A stretch of DNA of 64,000 bases from Limnoperna fortunei (taxonomy: Eukaryota > Mollusca > Bivalvia > Mytilida > Modiolidae), in the NCBI GenBank assembly GCA_944474755.1, contig OX104116.1, positions 4,467,547 through 4,531,546 on the forward strand, in the 5' to 3' direction. Of this stretch, positions 38,405 through 51,100 are shown piece after piece (the stretch's first letter is position 1; every line of letters starts with the position of its first letter). The translations under genes were made by a program, and so were the position numbers. The notes beneath the pieces are model-generated. The model made no database searches and was not told the DNA's origin. It saw nothing but the letters and a program-made list of their open reading frames with translations.

Positions 38405-39999
38405 GTTGATCGGGTCATCGATCCATTCAGGCGTTCTTCAGTAGGTTGATCGGTACATCGATCCATTCAGACGTTCTTCAGTAGGTTGATCGGTACATCG
38501 ATCCATTCAGACGTCCTTCAGTAGGTTGATATTTACATCGATCCATTCAGACGTTCTTCAGTTGGTTGATAGGTACATCGATCCATTCAGACGTTCTTCA
38601 GTTGGTTGATCGGGTCATCGATCCATTCAGATGTTCTTCAGTAGGTTGATCGGGTCATCGATCCAATCAGACGTTCTTCATTTGGTTGATAGGTACATCG
38701 ATCCATTCAGACGTTCTTCAGTTGGTTGATCGGGTCATCGATCCATTCAGACGTTCTTCAGTTGGTTGATCGGGTCATCGATCCATTCAGACGTTCTTCA
38801 GTAGGTTGATCGGGTCATCGATCCATTCAGGCGTTCTTCAGTAGGTTGATGGGTACATCGATCCATTCAGACGTTCTTCAGTAGGTTGATCGGTACATCG
38901 ATCCATTCAGACGTCCTTCAGTAGGTTGATATTTACATCGATCCATTCAGACGTTCTTCAGTTGGTTGATAGGTACATCGATCCATTCAGACGTTCTTCA
39001 GTTGGTTGATCGGGTCATCGATCCATTCAGATGTTCTTCAGTAGGTTGATCGGGTCATCGATCCAATCAGACGTTCTTTAGTAGATTGATCGGGTCATCT
39101 ATCCATTCAGACGTTCTTCATTAGGTTGATCGGGTCATCGATCCATTCAGACGTTCTTCAGTAGGTTGATAGGGTCATCGATCCATTCAGACGTTCTTCA
39201 GTAGGTTGATCGGGTCATCGATCCATTCAGACGTTCTTCAGTTGGTTGATAGGTACATCGATCCATTCAGACGTTCTTCAGTAGGTTGATCGGGTTATCG
39301 ATCCATTCAGACGTTCTTCATTTGGTTGATAGGTACATCGATCCATTCAGACGTTCTTCAGTTGGTTGATCGGGTCATCGATCCATTCAGACGTTCTTCA
39401 GTAGGTTAATCGGGTCATCTATCCATTCAGACGTTCTTCAGTTGGTTGATCGGTACATCGATCCATTCAGACGTTCTTCAGTAGGTTGATTGGGTCATCG
39501 ATCCATTCAGACGTTCTTCAGTAGGTTGATCGGGTCATCGATCCATTCAGACGTTCTTCATTTGGTTGATAGGTACATCGATCCATTCAGACGTTCTTCA
39601 GTTGGTTGATCGGGTCATCGATCCATTCAGACGTTCTTCAGTTGGTTGATCGGGTACATCGATCCATTCAGACGTTGTTCAGTAGGTTGATCGGTACATC
39701 GATCCATTCAGACGTCCTTCAGTAGGTTGATATTTACATCGATCCATTCAGACGTTCTTCAGTTGGTTGATAGGTACATCGATCCATTCAGACGTTCTTC
39801 AGTTGGTTGATCGGGTCATCGATCCATTCAGACGTTCTTCAGTTGGTTGATAGGTACATCGATCCATTCAGACGTTCTTCAGTTGGTTGATCGGGTCATC
39901 GATCCATTCAGATGTTCTTCAGTAGGTTGATCGGGTCATCGATCCAATCAGACGTTCTTTAGTAGATTGATCGGGTCATCTATCCATTCAGACGTTCTT

Positions 40000-42900
40000 C
40001 ATTAGGTTGATCGGGTCATCGATCCATTCAGACGTTCTTCAGTAGGTTGATAGGGTCATCGATCCATTCAGACGTTCTTCAGTTGGTTGATCGGGTCATC
40101 GATCCATTCAGACGTTCTTCAGTTGGTTGATAGGTACATCGATCCATTCAGACGTTCTTCAGTAGGTTGATCGGGTTATCGATCCATTCAGACGTTCTTC
40201 ATTTGGTTGATAGGTACATCGATCCATTCAGACGTTCTTCAGTTGGTTGATCGGGTCATCGATCCATTCAGACGTTCTTCAGTAGGTTAATCGGGTCATC
40301 TATCCATTCAGACGTTCTTCAGTTGGTTGATCGGTACATCGATCCATTCAGACGTTCTTCAGTAGGTTGATTGGGTCATCGATCCATTCAGACGTTCTTC
40401 AGTAGGTTGATCGGGTCATCGATCCATTCAGACGTTCTTCAGTTGGTTGATATGTACATCGATCCATTCAGATGTTCTTCAGTAGGTTGATCGGGTCATC
40501 GATCCATTCAGACGTTCTTCGGTAGGTTGATCGGGTCATCGATCCATTCAGACGTTCTTAAGTAGGTTGATCGGGTCATCGATCCATTCAGACGTTCTTC
40601 AGTAGGTTGAGCGGGTCATCGATCCATTCAGACGTTCTTCAGTAGGTTGAGCGGGTCATCGATCCATTCAGACGTTCTTCGTAGATTGATCGGTACATCG
40701 ATTCATTCAGGCGTTCTTCAGTAGGTTGATCGGTACATCGATCCATTCAAGCGTTCTTCAGTAGGTTGATGGGTACATCGATCCACTCAGACGTCCTTCA
40801 GTAGGTTGATATTTACATCGATCCATTCAGACGTTCTTCAGTTGGTTGATCGGGTCATCGATACATTCTGGCGTTCTTCAGAAGGTTGATCGGTACATCG
40901 ATCCATTCAGGCGTTCTTCAGTAGGTTGATATTTACATCGATCCATTCAGACGTTCTTCAGTAGGTTGATCGATTCATCGACCCTTTCAGACGTTCTAGA
41001 GTAGATTGATCGGTACATCGATCCATTCAGACGTTTTTCGTAGGTTGATCGGTACATCGATCCATTCAGGCGTTCTTCGATAGGTTAATCGGTACATCGA
41101 TCCATTCAGACATTCTTCAGTAGGTTGATCGGGTCATCGATCCATTCAGACGTTCTTTAGTTGGTTGATCGGGTCATTGATCGATTCAGACGTTCTTCAG
41201 TTGGTTGATAGGTACATCGATCCATTCAGACGTTCTGCAGTAGGTTGATCGGGTCATCGATCCATTCAGACGTTCTTCAGTAGGTTGATCGGGTCATCGA
41301 TCCATTCAGACGTTCTTCAGTAGGTTGATCGGGTCATCGAACCATTCAGACGTTCTTCAGTTGGTTGATCTGTTCATCGATCCATTCAGACGTTCTTCAG
41401 TTGGTTGATAGGTACATCGATCCATTCAGACGTTCTTCAGTAGGTTGATCGGGTCATCGATCCACTCAGACGTTCTTCAGTAGGTTGATGGGGTTATCGA
41501 TCCATTCAGACGTTCTTCAGTTGGTTGATCGGTACATCGATATATTCAGACGTTCTTCATTTGGTTGATAGGTACATCGATCCATTCAGACGTTCTTCAG
41601 TAGGTTGATCGGGTCATCGATCCATTCAGACGTTCTTCAGTAGGTTGATCGGGTAATCTATCCATTCAGACGTTCTTCAGTTGGTTGATCGGTACATCGG
41701 TCCATTCAGACGTTCTTCAGTTGGTTGATAGGTACATCGATCCATTTAGACGTTCTTCAGTAGGTTGATCGGGTCATCGATCCATTCAGACGTTCTTCAG
41801 TAGGTTGATCGGGTCATCGATCCATTCAGACGTTCTTCAGTTGGTTGATCTGTTCATCGATCCATTCAGACGTTCTTCAGTTGGTTGATAGGTACATCGA
41901 TCCATTCAGACGTTCTTCAGTAGGTTGATCGGGTCATCGATCCACTCAGACGTTCTTCAGTAGGTTGATGGGGTTATCGATCCATTCAGACGTTCTTCAG
42001 TTGGTTGATCGGTACATCGATATATTCAGACGTTCTTCATTTGGTTGATAGGTACATCGATCCATTCAGACGTTCTTCAGTAGGTTGATCGGGTCATCGA
42101 TCCATTCAGACGTTCTTCAGTAGGTTGATCGGGTCATCTATCAATTCAGACGTTCTTCAGTTGGTTGATCGGTACATCGATCCATTCAGACGTTCTTCAG
42201 TTGGTTAATCGGGTCATCGATTCATTCAGACGTTCTTCAGTAGGTTGATCGGGTCATTGATCCATTCAGACGTTCTTCAGTAGGTTGATCGGGTCATCGA
42301 TCCATTCAGACGTTCTTCAGTAGGTTGATCGGGTCATCGATCCATTTAGACGTTCTTCAGTAGGTTGATCGGGTCATCGATCCATTCAGACGTTCTTCGT
42401 AGGTTGATCGGTACATCGATCCATTCAGGCGTTCTTAAGTAGGTTGATGGGTACATCGATCCACTCAGACGTTCTTCAGTAGGTTGATATTTACATCGAT
42501 CCATTCAGACGTTCTCCAGTTGGTTGATCGGGTCATCGATCCATTCAGACGTTCTTCAGTAGGTTGATCGGGTCATCGATTCATTCAGACGTTCTTCAGT
42601 ACGTTGATCGGGTCATCGATCCATTCAGACGTTCTTCAGTTGGTTGATCGGGTCATCGATCCATTCAGACGTTTTTCAGTTGGTTGATAGGTACATCGAT
42701 CCATTCAGACGTTCTTCAGTAGGTTGATCGGGTCATCTATCCATTCAGACGTTCGATCCATTCAGACGTTCTTCAGTAGGTTGATCGGGTCATCGATCCA
42801 TTCAGACGTTCTTCAGTAGGTTGATCGGGCCATCGATCCATTCAGACGTTCTTCAGTTGGTTGATAGGTACATCGATCCATTCAGACGTTCTTCAGTAGG

Positions 42901-45900
42901 TTGATCGGGTCATCGATATATTCAGACGTTCTTCAGTAGGTTGATCGGGTCATCGATCCATTCAGACGTTCTTAAGTAGGTTGATCGGGTCATCGATCCA
43001 TTCAGACGTTCTTCAGTAGGTTGATCGGGTCATCGATCCACTCAGACGTTCTTCTGTAGGTTGATGGGGTTATCGATCCATTCAGACGTTCTTCAGTTGG
43101 TTGATCGGTACATCGATATATTCAGACGTTCTTCATTTGGTTGATAGGTACATCGATCCATTCAGACGTTCTTCAGTAGGTTGATCGGGTCATCGATCCA
43201 TTCAGACGTTCTTCAGTAGGTTGATCGGGTCATCTATCAATTCAGACGTTCTTCAGTTGGTTGATCGGTACATCGATCCATTCAGACGTTCTTCAGTTGG
43301 TTAATCGGGTCATCGATCCATTCAGACGTTCTTCAGTAGGTTGATCGGGTCATTGATCCATTCAGACGTTCTTCAGTAGGTTGATCGGGTCATCGATCCA
43401 TTCAGACGTTCTTCAGTAGGTTGATCGGGTCATCGATCCATTTAGACGTTCTTCAGTAGGTTGATCGGGTCATCGATCCATTCAGACGTTCTTCGTAGGT
43501 TGATCGGTACATCGATCCATTCAGGCGTTCTTAAGTAGGTTGATGGGTACATCGATCCACTCAGACGTTCTTCAGTAGGTTGATATTTACATCGATCCAT
43601 TCAGACGTTCTTCAGTTGGTTGATCGGGTCATCGATCCATTCAGACGTTCTTTAGTAGGTTGATCGGGTCATCGATCCATTCAGACGTTCTTCAGTAGGT
43701 TGATCGGGTCATCGATTCATTCAGACGTTCTTCAGTACGTTGATCGGGTCATCGATCCATTCAGACGTTCTTCAGTTGGTTGATCGGATCATCGATCCAT
43801 TCAGACGTTTTTCAGTTGGTTGACAGGTACATCGATCCATTCAGACGTTCTTCAGTAGGTTGATCGGGTCATCTATCCATTCAGACGTTCGATCCATTCA
43901 GACGTTCTTCAGTAGGTTGATCGGGTCATCGATCCATTCAGACGTTCTTCAGTAGGTTGATCGGGCCATCGATCCATTCAGACGTTCTTCAGTTGGTTGA
44001 TAGGTACATCGAACCATTCAGACGTTCTTCAGTAGGTTGATCGGGTCATCGATATATTCAGACGTTCTTCAGTAGGTTGATCGGGTCATCGATCCATTCA
44101 GACGTTCTTAAGTAGGTTGATCGGGTCATCGATCCAATCAGACGTTCTTCAGTAGGTTGAGCGGGTCATCGATCCATTCAGACGTTCTTCAGTAGGTTGA
44201 TCGGGTCATCGATCCATTCAGACGTTCTTCGTAGGTTGATCGGTACATCGATTCATTCAGGCGTTCTTCAGTTGGTTGATCGGTACATCGATCCATTCAG
44301 GCGTTCTTCAGTAGGTTGATGGGTACAGCGATCCACTCAGACGTCCTTCAGTAGGTTGATATTTACATCGATCCATTCAGACGTTCTTCAGTTGGTTGAT
44401 CGGGTCATCGATCCATTCAGTCGTTCTTCAGTAGGTTGATGTGTACATCCATCCATTCAGACGTTCTTCGTAGCTTGATCGGTACATCGATCCATTCAGG
44501 CGTTCTTCAGTAGGTTGATGGGTACATCGATCTACTCAGACGTTCTTCAGTAGGTTGATATATACATCGATCCATTCAGACGTTCTTCAGTAGTTTGATC
44601 GATTCATCGACCCATTCAGACGTTCTAGAGTAGATTGATCGGTACATCGATCCATTCAGACGTTTTTCGTAGGTTGATCGGTACATCGATCCATTCAGGC
44701 GTTCTTCGATAGGTTAATCGGTACATCGATACATTCAGACATTCTTCAGTAGGGTGATCCGGTCATCGATCCATTCAGACGTTCTTTAGTTGGTTGATCG
44801 GGTCATCGATCCATTCAGACGTTCTTCAGTTGGTTGTTAGGTACATCGATCCATTCAGACGTTCTGCAGTAGGTTGATCGGGTCATCGATCCATTCAGAC
44901 GTTCTTTAGTAGGTTGATCGGGTCATCGATCCATTCAGACGTTCTTCAGTAGGTTGATCGGGTCATCGATCCATTCAGACGTTCTTCAGTTGGTTGATCT
45001 GGTCATCGATCCATTCAGACGTTCTTCAAATGGTTGATAGGTACATCGATCCATTCAGACGTTCTTCAGTAAGTTCATTGGGTCATCGATCCATTCAGAC
45101 GTTCTTTAGTAGGTTGATCGGGTCATCGATCCATTCAGACGTTCTTCAGTTGGTTGATCGGTACATCGATCCATTCAGGCGTTCTTCAGTAGGTTGATTG
45201 GTACATCGATCCATTCAGGCGTTCTTCAGTAGGTTGATATTTACATCGATCCATTCAGACGTTCTTCAGTTGGTTGATCGGGTAATCTATCCATTCAGAC
45301 GTTCTTCAGTTGGTTGATCGGTACATCGATCCATTCAGGCGTTCTTCAGTAGGTTGATTGGTACATCGATCCATTCAGGCGTTCTTCAGTAGGTTGATTG
45401 GTACATCGATCCATTCAGGCGTTCTTCAGTAGGTTGATCGGTACATCGACCCATTCAGGCGTTCTTCAGTAGGTTGATTGGTACATCGATCCATTCAGGC
45501 GTTCTTCAGTAGGTTGATTGGTACATCGATCCACTCAGACGTTCTTCAGTTGGTTGATATTTACATCGATCGATTCAGACGTTCTTCAGCTGGTTGATCG
45601 GGTCATCGATCTTTTCAGACGTTCTTCAGTTGGTTGATCGGTACATCGATCCATTCAGACGTTCTTCAGTTGGTTGATTGGTACATCGATCCACTCAGAC
45701 GTTCTTCAGTTGGTTGATATTTACATCGATCCATTCAGACGTTCTTCAGTAGGTTGATCGATTCATCGACCCTTCCAGACGATCTAGAGTAGATTGATCG
45801 GTACATCGATCCATTCAGACGTTTTTCGTAGGTTGATCTGTACATCGATCCATTCAGGCGTTCTTCGATAGGTTAATCGGTACATCGATCCATTCAGACA

Positions 45901-46100
45901 TTCTTCAGAAGGTTGATCGGGTCATCGATCCATTCAGACGTTCTTTAGTTGGTTGATCGGGTCATCGATCCATTCAGACGTTCTTCAGTTGGTTGATTAA
46001 TACATCGATCCATTCAGACGTTCTTCAGTAGTGGATCGGGTCATCGATCCATTCAGACGTTCTACAGTAGGTTGATCGGGTCATCGATCCATTCAGACGT
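40000..46100. repeat. Satellite D block: third, diverged copy of the 23-31 kb segment
   Basis: The segment beginning near 23.1 kb reappears here at an offset of 16,853 bp: GTTCTTCGTAGATTGATCGG at 23821/40674 and CCATTTAGACG at 24894/41747. It is therefore also a third copy of the 6.7-kb repeat (offset 10,146 from the second copy; GACGTTCGATCC at 42751 against 32605). The inner unit is 1,136 bp here (42751 to 43887) against 1,096 bp in the other two copies, a one-monomer difference. Towards the right end the offset slips through lost monomers. Boundaries are approximate. Confidence 0.82.
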
Positions 46101-48480
46101 TCTTCAGTTGGTTGATCGGGTCATCGATCTATTCGGACGTTCTTCAGTAGGTTTGGCGGGTCATCGATCCATTCAGACGTTCTTCAGTAGGTTGATCGGG
46201 TCATCGATCCATTCAGACGTTCTTCGTAGGTTGATCGGTACATCGATTCATTCAGGCGTTCTTCAGTAGGTTGATCGGTACATCGATCCATTCAGGCGTT
46301 CTTCAGTAGGTTGATGGGTACAGCGATCCACTCAGACGTCCTTCAGTAGGTTGATATTTACATCGATCCATTCAGACGTTCTTCAGTTTGTTGATCGGGT
46401 CATCGATCCATTCAGTCGTTCTTCAGTTGGTTGATAGGTACATCGATCCATTCAGACGTTCTTCAGTAGGTTGATGTGTACATCGATTCATTCAGGCGTT
46501 CTTCTGTAGGTTGATCGGTACATCGATCCATTCAGGCGTTCTTCAGTAGGTTGATGGGTACAGCGATCCACTCAGACGTCCTTCAGTAGGTTGATATTTA
46601 CATCGATCCATTCAGACGTTCTTCAGTTGGTTGATAGGTACATCGATCCATTCAGACGTTCTTCGTAGGTTGATCGGTACATCGATCCATTCAGGCGTTC
46701 TTCAGTAGGTTGATGGGTACATCGATCTACTCAGACGTTCTTCAGTAGGTTGATATTTACATCGATCCATTCAGACGTTCTTCAGTAGTTTGATCGATTC
46801 ATCGACCCTTTCAGACGTTCTAGAGTAGATTGATCGGTACATCGATCCATTCAGACGTTTTTCGTAGGTTGATCGGTACATCGATCCTTTCAGGCGTTCT
46901 TCGATAGGTTAATCGGTACATCGATCCATTCAGGCGTTCTTCAGTAGGTTGATTGGTACATCGATCCATTCAGGCGATCTTCAGTTGGTTGATCGGTACA
47001 TCGACCCATTCAGGCGATCTTCAGTAGGTTGATCGGTACATCGATCCATTCAGGCGTTCTTCAGTAGGTTGATTGGTACATCGATCCACTCAGACGTTCT
47101 TCAGTTGGTTGATATTTACATCGATCGATTCAGACGTTCTTCAGCTGGTTGATCGGGTCATCGATCTTTTCAGACGTTCTTCAGTTGGTTGATCGGTACA
47201 TCGATCCATTCAGACGTTCTTCAGTTGGTTGATTGGTACATCGATCCACTCAGACGTTCTTCAGTTGGTTGATATTTACATCGATCCATTCAGACGTTCT
47301 TCAGTAGGTTGATCGATTCATCGACCCTTCCAGACGATCTAGAGTAGATTGATCGGTACATCGATCCATTCAGACGTTTTTCGTAGGTTGATCTGTACAT
47401 CGATCCATTCAGGCGTTCTTCGATAGGTTAATCGGTACATCGATCCATTCAGACATTCTTCAGAAGGTTGATCGGGTCATCGATCCATTCAGACGTTCTT
47501 TAGTTGGTTGATCGGGTCATCGATCCATTCAGACGTTCTTCAGTTGGTTGATTAATACATCGATCCATTCAGACGTTCTTCAGTAGTGGATCGGGTCATC
47601 GATCCATTCAGACGTTCTACAGTAGGTTGATCGGGTCATCGATCCATTCAGACGTTCTTCAGTTGGTTGATCGGGTCATCGATCTATTCGGACGTTCTTC
47701 AGTAGGTTTGGCGGGTCATCGATCCATTCAGACGTTCTTCAGTAGGTTGATCGGGTCATCGATCCATTCAGACGTTTTTCGTAGGTTGATCGGTACATCG
47801 ATTCATTCAGGCGTTCTTCAGTAGGTTGATCGGTACATCGATCCATTCAGGCGTTCTTCAGTAGGTTGATGGGTACAGCGATCCACTCAGACGTCCTTCA
47901 GTAGGTTGATATTTACATCGATCCATTCAGACGTTCTTCAGTTTGTTGATCGGGTCATCGATCCATTCAGTCGTTCTTCAGTTGGTTGATAGGTACATCG
48001 ATCCATTCAGACGTTCTTCAGTAGGTTGATGTGTACATCGATTCATTCAGGCGTTCTTCTGTAGGTTGATCGGTACATCGATCCATTCAGGCGTTCTTCA
48101 GTAGGTTGATGGGTACAGCGATCCACTCAGACGTCCTTCAGTAGGTTGATATTTACATCGATCCATTCAGACGTTCTTCAGTTGGTTGATAGGTACATCG
48201 ATCCATTCAGACGTTCTTCGTAGGTTGATCGGTAGATCGATCCATTCAGGCGTTCTTCAGTAGGTTGATGGGTACATCGATCTACTCAGACGTTCTTCAG
48301 TAGGTTGATATTTACATCGATCCATTCAGACGTTCTTCAGTAGTTTGATCGATTCATCGACCCTTTCAGACGTTCTAGAGTAGATTGATCGGTACATCGA
48401 TCCATTCAGACGTTTTTCGTAGGTTGATCGGTACATCGATCCATTCAGGCGTTCTTCGATAGGTTAATCGGTACATCGAT
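45370..48480. repeat. Satellite D block: 1,555-bp tandem duplication
   Basis: About 45370-46925 is repeated at about 46925-48480. The shared markers are spaced 1,555 bp: ATTCATCGACCCTTCC at 45761/47316, the TTGGCGGG monomer near 46153/47708 and GTTCTTCTGTAGG at about 46499/48054. 1,555 is not a multiple of 40 because the block contains several 39-bp monomers. The two identical 65-codon plus-strand frames at 46072 and 47627 are a by-product of this duplication. Confidence 0.88.
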
Positions 48481-48949
48481 CCATTCAGACATTCTTCAGT
48501 AGGTTGATCGGGTCATCGATCCATTCAAACGTTCTTTAGTTGGTTGATCGGGTCATCGATCCATTCAGACGTTCTTCAGTTGGTTGATAGGTACATCGAT
48601 CCATTCAGACGTTCTGCAGTAGGTTGATCGGGTCATCGATCCATTCAGACGTTCTTCAGTAGGTTGATCGGGTCATCGATCCATTCAGACGTCCTTCAGT
48701 AGGTTGATCGGGTCATCGATCCATTCAGACGTTCTTCAGTTGGTTGATTTGGTCATCGATCCATTCAGACGTTCTTCAGTTGGTTGATAGGTACATCGAT
48801 CCATTCAGACGTTCTTCAGTAAGTTGATCGGGTCATCGATCCACTCAGACGTTCTTCAGTAGGTTGATGGGGTTATTGATCCATTCAGACGTTCTTCAGT
48901 TGGTTGATCGGTACATCGATCCATACAGACGTTCTTCAGTAGGTTGATC

Positions 48950-51100
48950 GGGTCATCGATCCATTCAGACGTTCTTCAGTAGGTTGATCGGGTCATCTAT
49001 CCATTCAGACGTTCTTCAGTTGGTTGATCGGTACATCGATCCATTCAGACGTTCTTCAGTAGGTTGATCGGGTCATCTATCCATTCAGACGTTCTTCAGT
49101 TGGTTGATATTTACATCGATCCATTCAGACGTTCTTCGTAGGTTGATCGGTACATCGATCCATTCAGGCGTTCTTCAGTAGGTTGATCGGTACATCGATC
49201 CATTCAGACGTTCTTCAGTTGGTTGATCGGTTCATCGATCCATTCAGACGTTCTTCAGTAGGTTGATCGTGTCATTAATCCATTCAGACGTTCTTCAGTA
49301 GGTTGATCGGGTCATCGATCCATTCAGACGTTCTTCAGTTGGTTGATAGGTACATCGATCCATTCAGACGTTCTTCAGTTGGTTGATCGGGTCATCGATC
49401 CATTCAGACGTTCTTCAGTTGGTTGATCGATTCATCGACCCTTTCAGACGTTTTAGAGTAGATTGATCGGTACATCGATCCACTCAGACGTTCTTCAGTA
49501 GGTTGATAGTGTCATCAATCCATTCAGACGTTCTTCAGTTGGTTGATAGGTACATCGATCCATTCAGACGTTCTTCAGTAGGTTGATCGGGTCATCGATC
49601 CATTCAGACGTTCTTCAGTAGGTTGATCGGGTCATCCATTCATTCAGACGTTCTACAGTACGTTGATCGGGTCATCGATCGATTCAGACGTTCTTCAGTT
49701 GGTTGATCGGGTCATCGATCCATTCAGACGTTTTTCAGTTGGTTGATAGGTACATCGATCCATTCAGACGTTCTTCAGTAGGTTGATCGGGTCATCTATC
49801 CATTCAGACGTTCTTCAGTTGGTTGATCGGTACATCGATCCATTCAGACGTTCTTCAGTAGGTTGATCGGGTCATCTATCCATTCAGACGTTCTTCAGTT
49901 GGTTGATATTTACATCGATCCATTCAGACGTTCTTCGTAGGTTGATCGGTACATCGATCCATTCAGGCGTTCTTCAGTAGGTTGATCGGTACATCGATCC
50001 ATTCAGACGTTCTTCGTAGGTTGATCGGTACATCGATTCATTCAGGCGTTCTTCAGTAGGTTGATATTTACATCGATCCATTCAGACGTTCTTCAGTTGG
50101 TTGATCGGGTCATCGATCCATTCAGACGTTCTTCAGTAGGTTGATCGTGTCATTAATCCATTCAGACGTTCTTCAGTAGGTTGATCGGGTCATCGATCCA
50201 TTCAGACGTTCTTCAGTTGGTTGATAGGTACATCGATCCATTCAGACGTTCTTCAGTTGGTTGATCGATTCATCGACCCTTTCAGACGTTTTAGAGTAGA
50301 TTGATCGGTACATCGATCCACTCAGACGTTCTTCAGTAGGTTGATAGTGTCATCAATCCATTCAGACGTTCTTCAGTTGGTTGATAGGTACATCGATCCA
50401 TTCAGACGTTCTTCAGTAGGTTGATCGGGTCATCGATTCATTCAGACGTTCTTCAGTAGGTTGATCGGGTCATCGATTCATGCAGACGTTCTACAGTACG
50501 TTGATCGGGTCATCGATCGATTCAGACGTTCTTCAGTTGGTTGATCGGGTCATCGATCCATTCAGACGTTCTTCAGTAGGTTGATCGGGTCATCTATCCA
50601 TTCAGATGTTCTTCAGTTGGATGATCGGTACATCGATCCATTCAGACGTTCTTCAGTAGGTTGATCGGGTCATCTATCCATTCAGACGTTCTTCAGTTGG
50701 TTGATATTTACATCGATCCATTCAGACGTTCTTCGTAGGTTGATCGGTACATCGATCCATTCAGGCGTTCTTCAGTAGGTTGATCGGTACATCGATCCAT
50801 TCAGACGTTCTTCGTAGGTTGATCGGTACATCGATTCATTCAGGCGTTCTTCAGTAGGTTGATATTTACATCGATCCATTCAGACGTTCTTCAGTTGGTT
50901 GATCGGGTCATCGATCCATTCAGACGTTCTTCAGTAGGTTGATCGTGTCATTAATCCATTCAGACGTTCTTCAGTAGGTTGATCGGGTCATCGATCCATT
51001 CAGACGTTCTTCAGTTGGTTGATAGGTACATCGATCCATTCAGACGTTCTTCAGTTGGTTGATCGGGTCATCGATCCATTCAGACGTTCTTCAGTTGGTT
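48950..51100. repeat. Satellite D block: 0.8-0.9 kb higher-order repeat, three copies
   Basis: The rare variant CATTAATCC occurs at 49273, 50151 and 50949 (intervals 878 and 798 bp, a two-monomer difference). The same neighbouring variants accompany it each time, including TTTTAGAGTAGATTGATCGG and GTTCTACAGTACG. Edges are approximate. Confidence 0.8.

Noticed and set aside
44994..47824. Plus-strand frames of 65-67 codons at 44994, 46072 and 47627 (peptides rich in SSIHSDVLQLVDR)
   Set aside because: They are translations of the 40-bp satellite. They exist only where 39-bp monomers shift the frame past the regular stops, and two are copies made by the 1,555-bp duplication.
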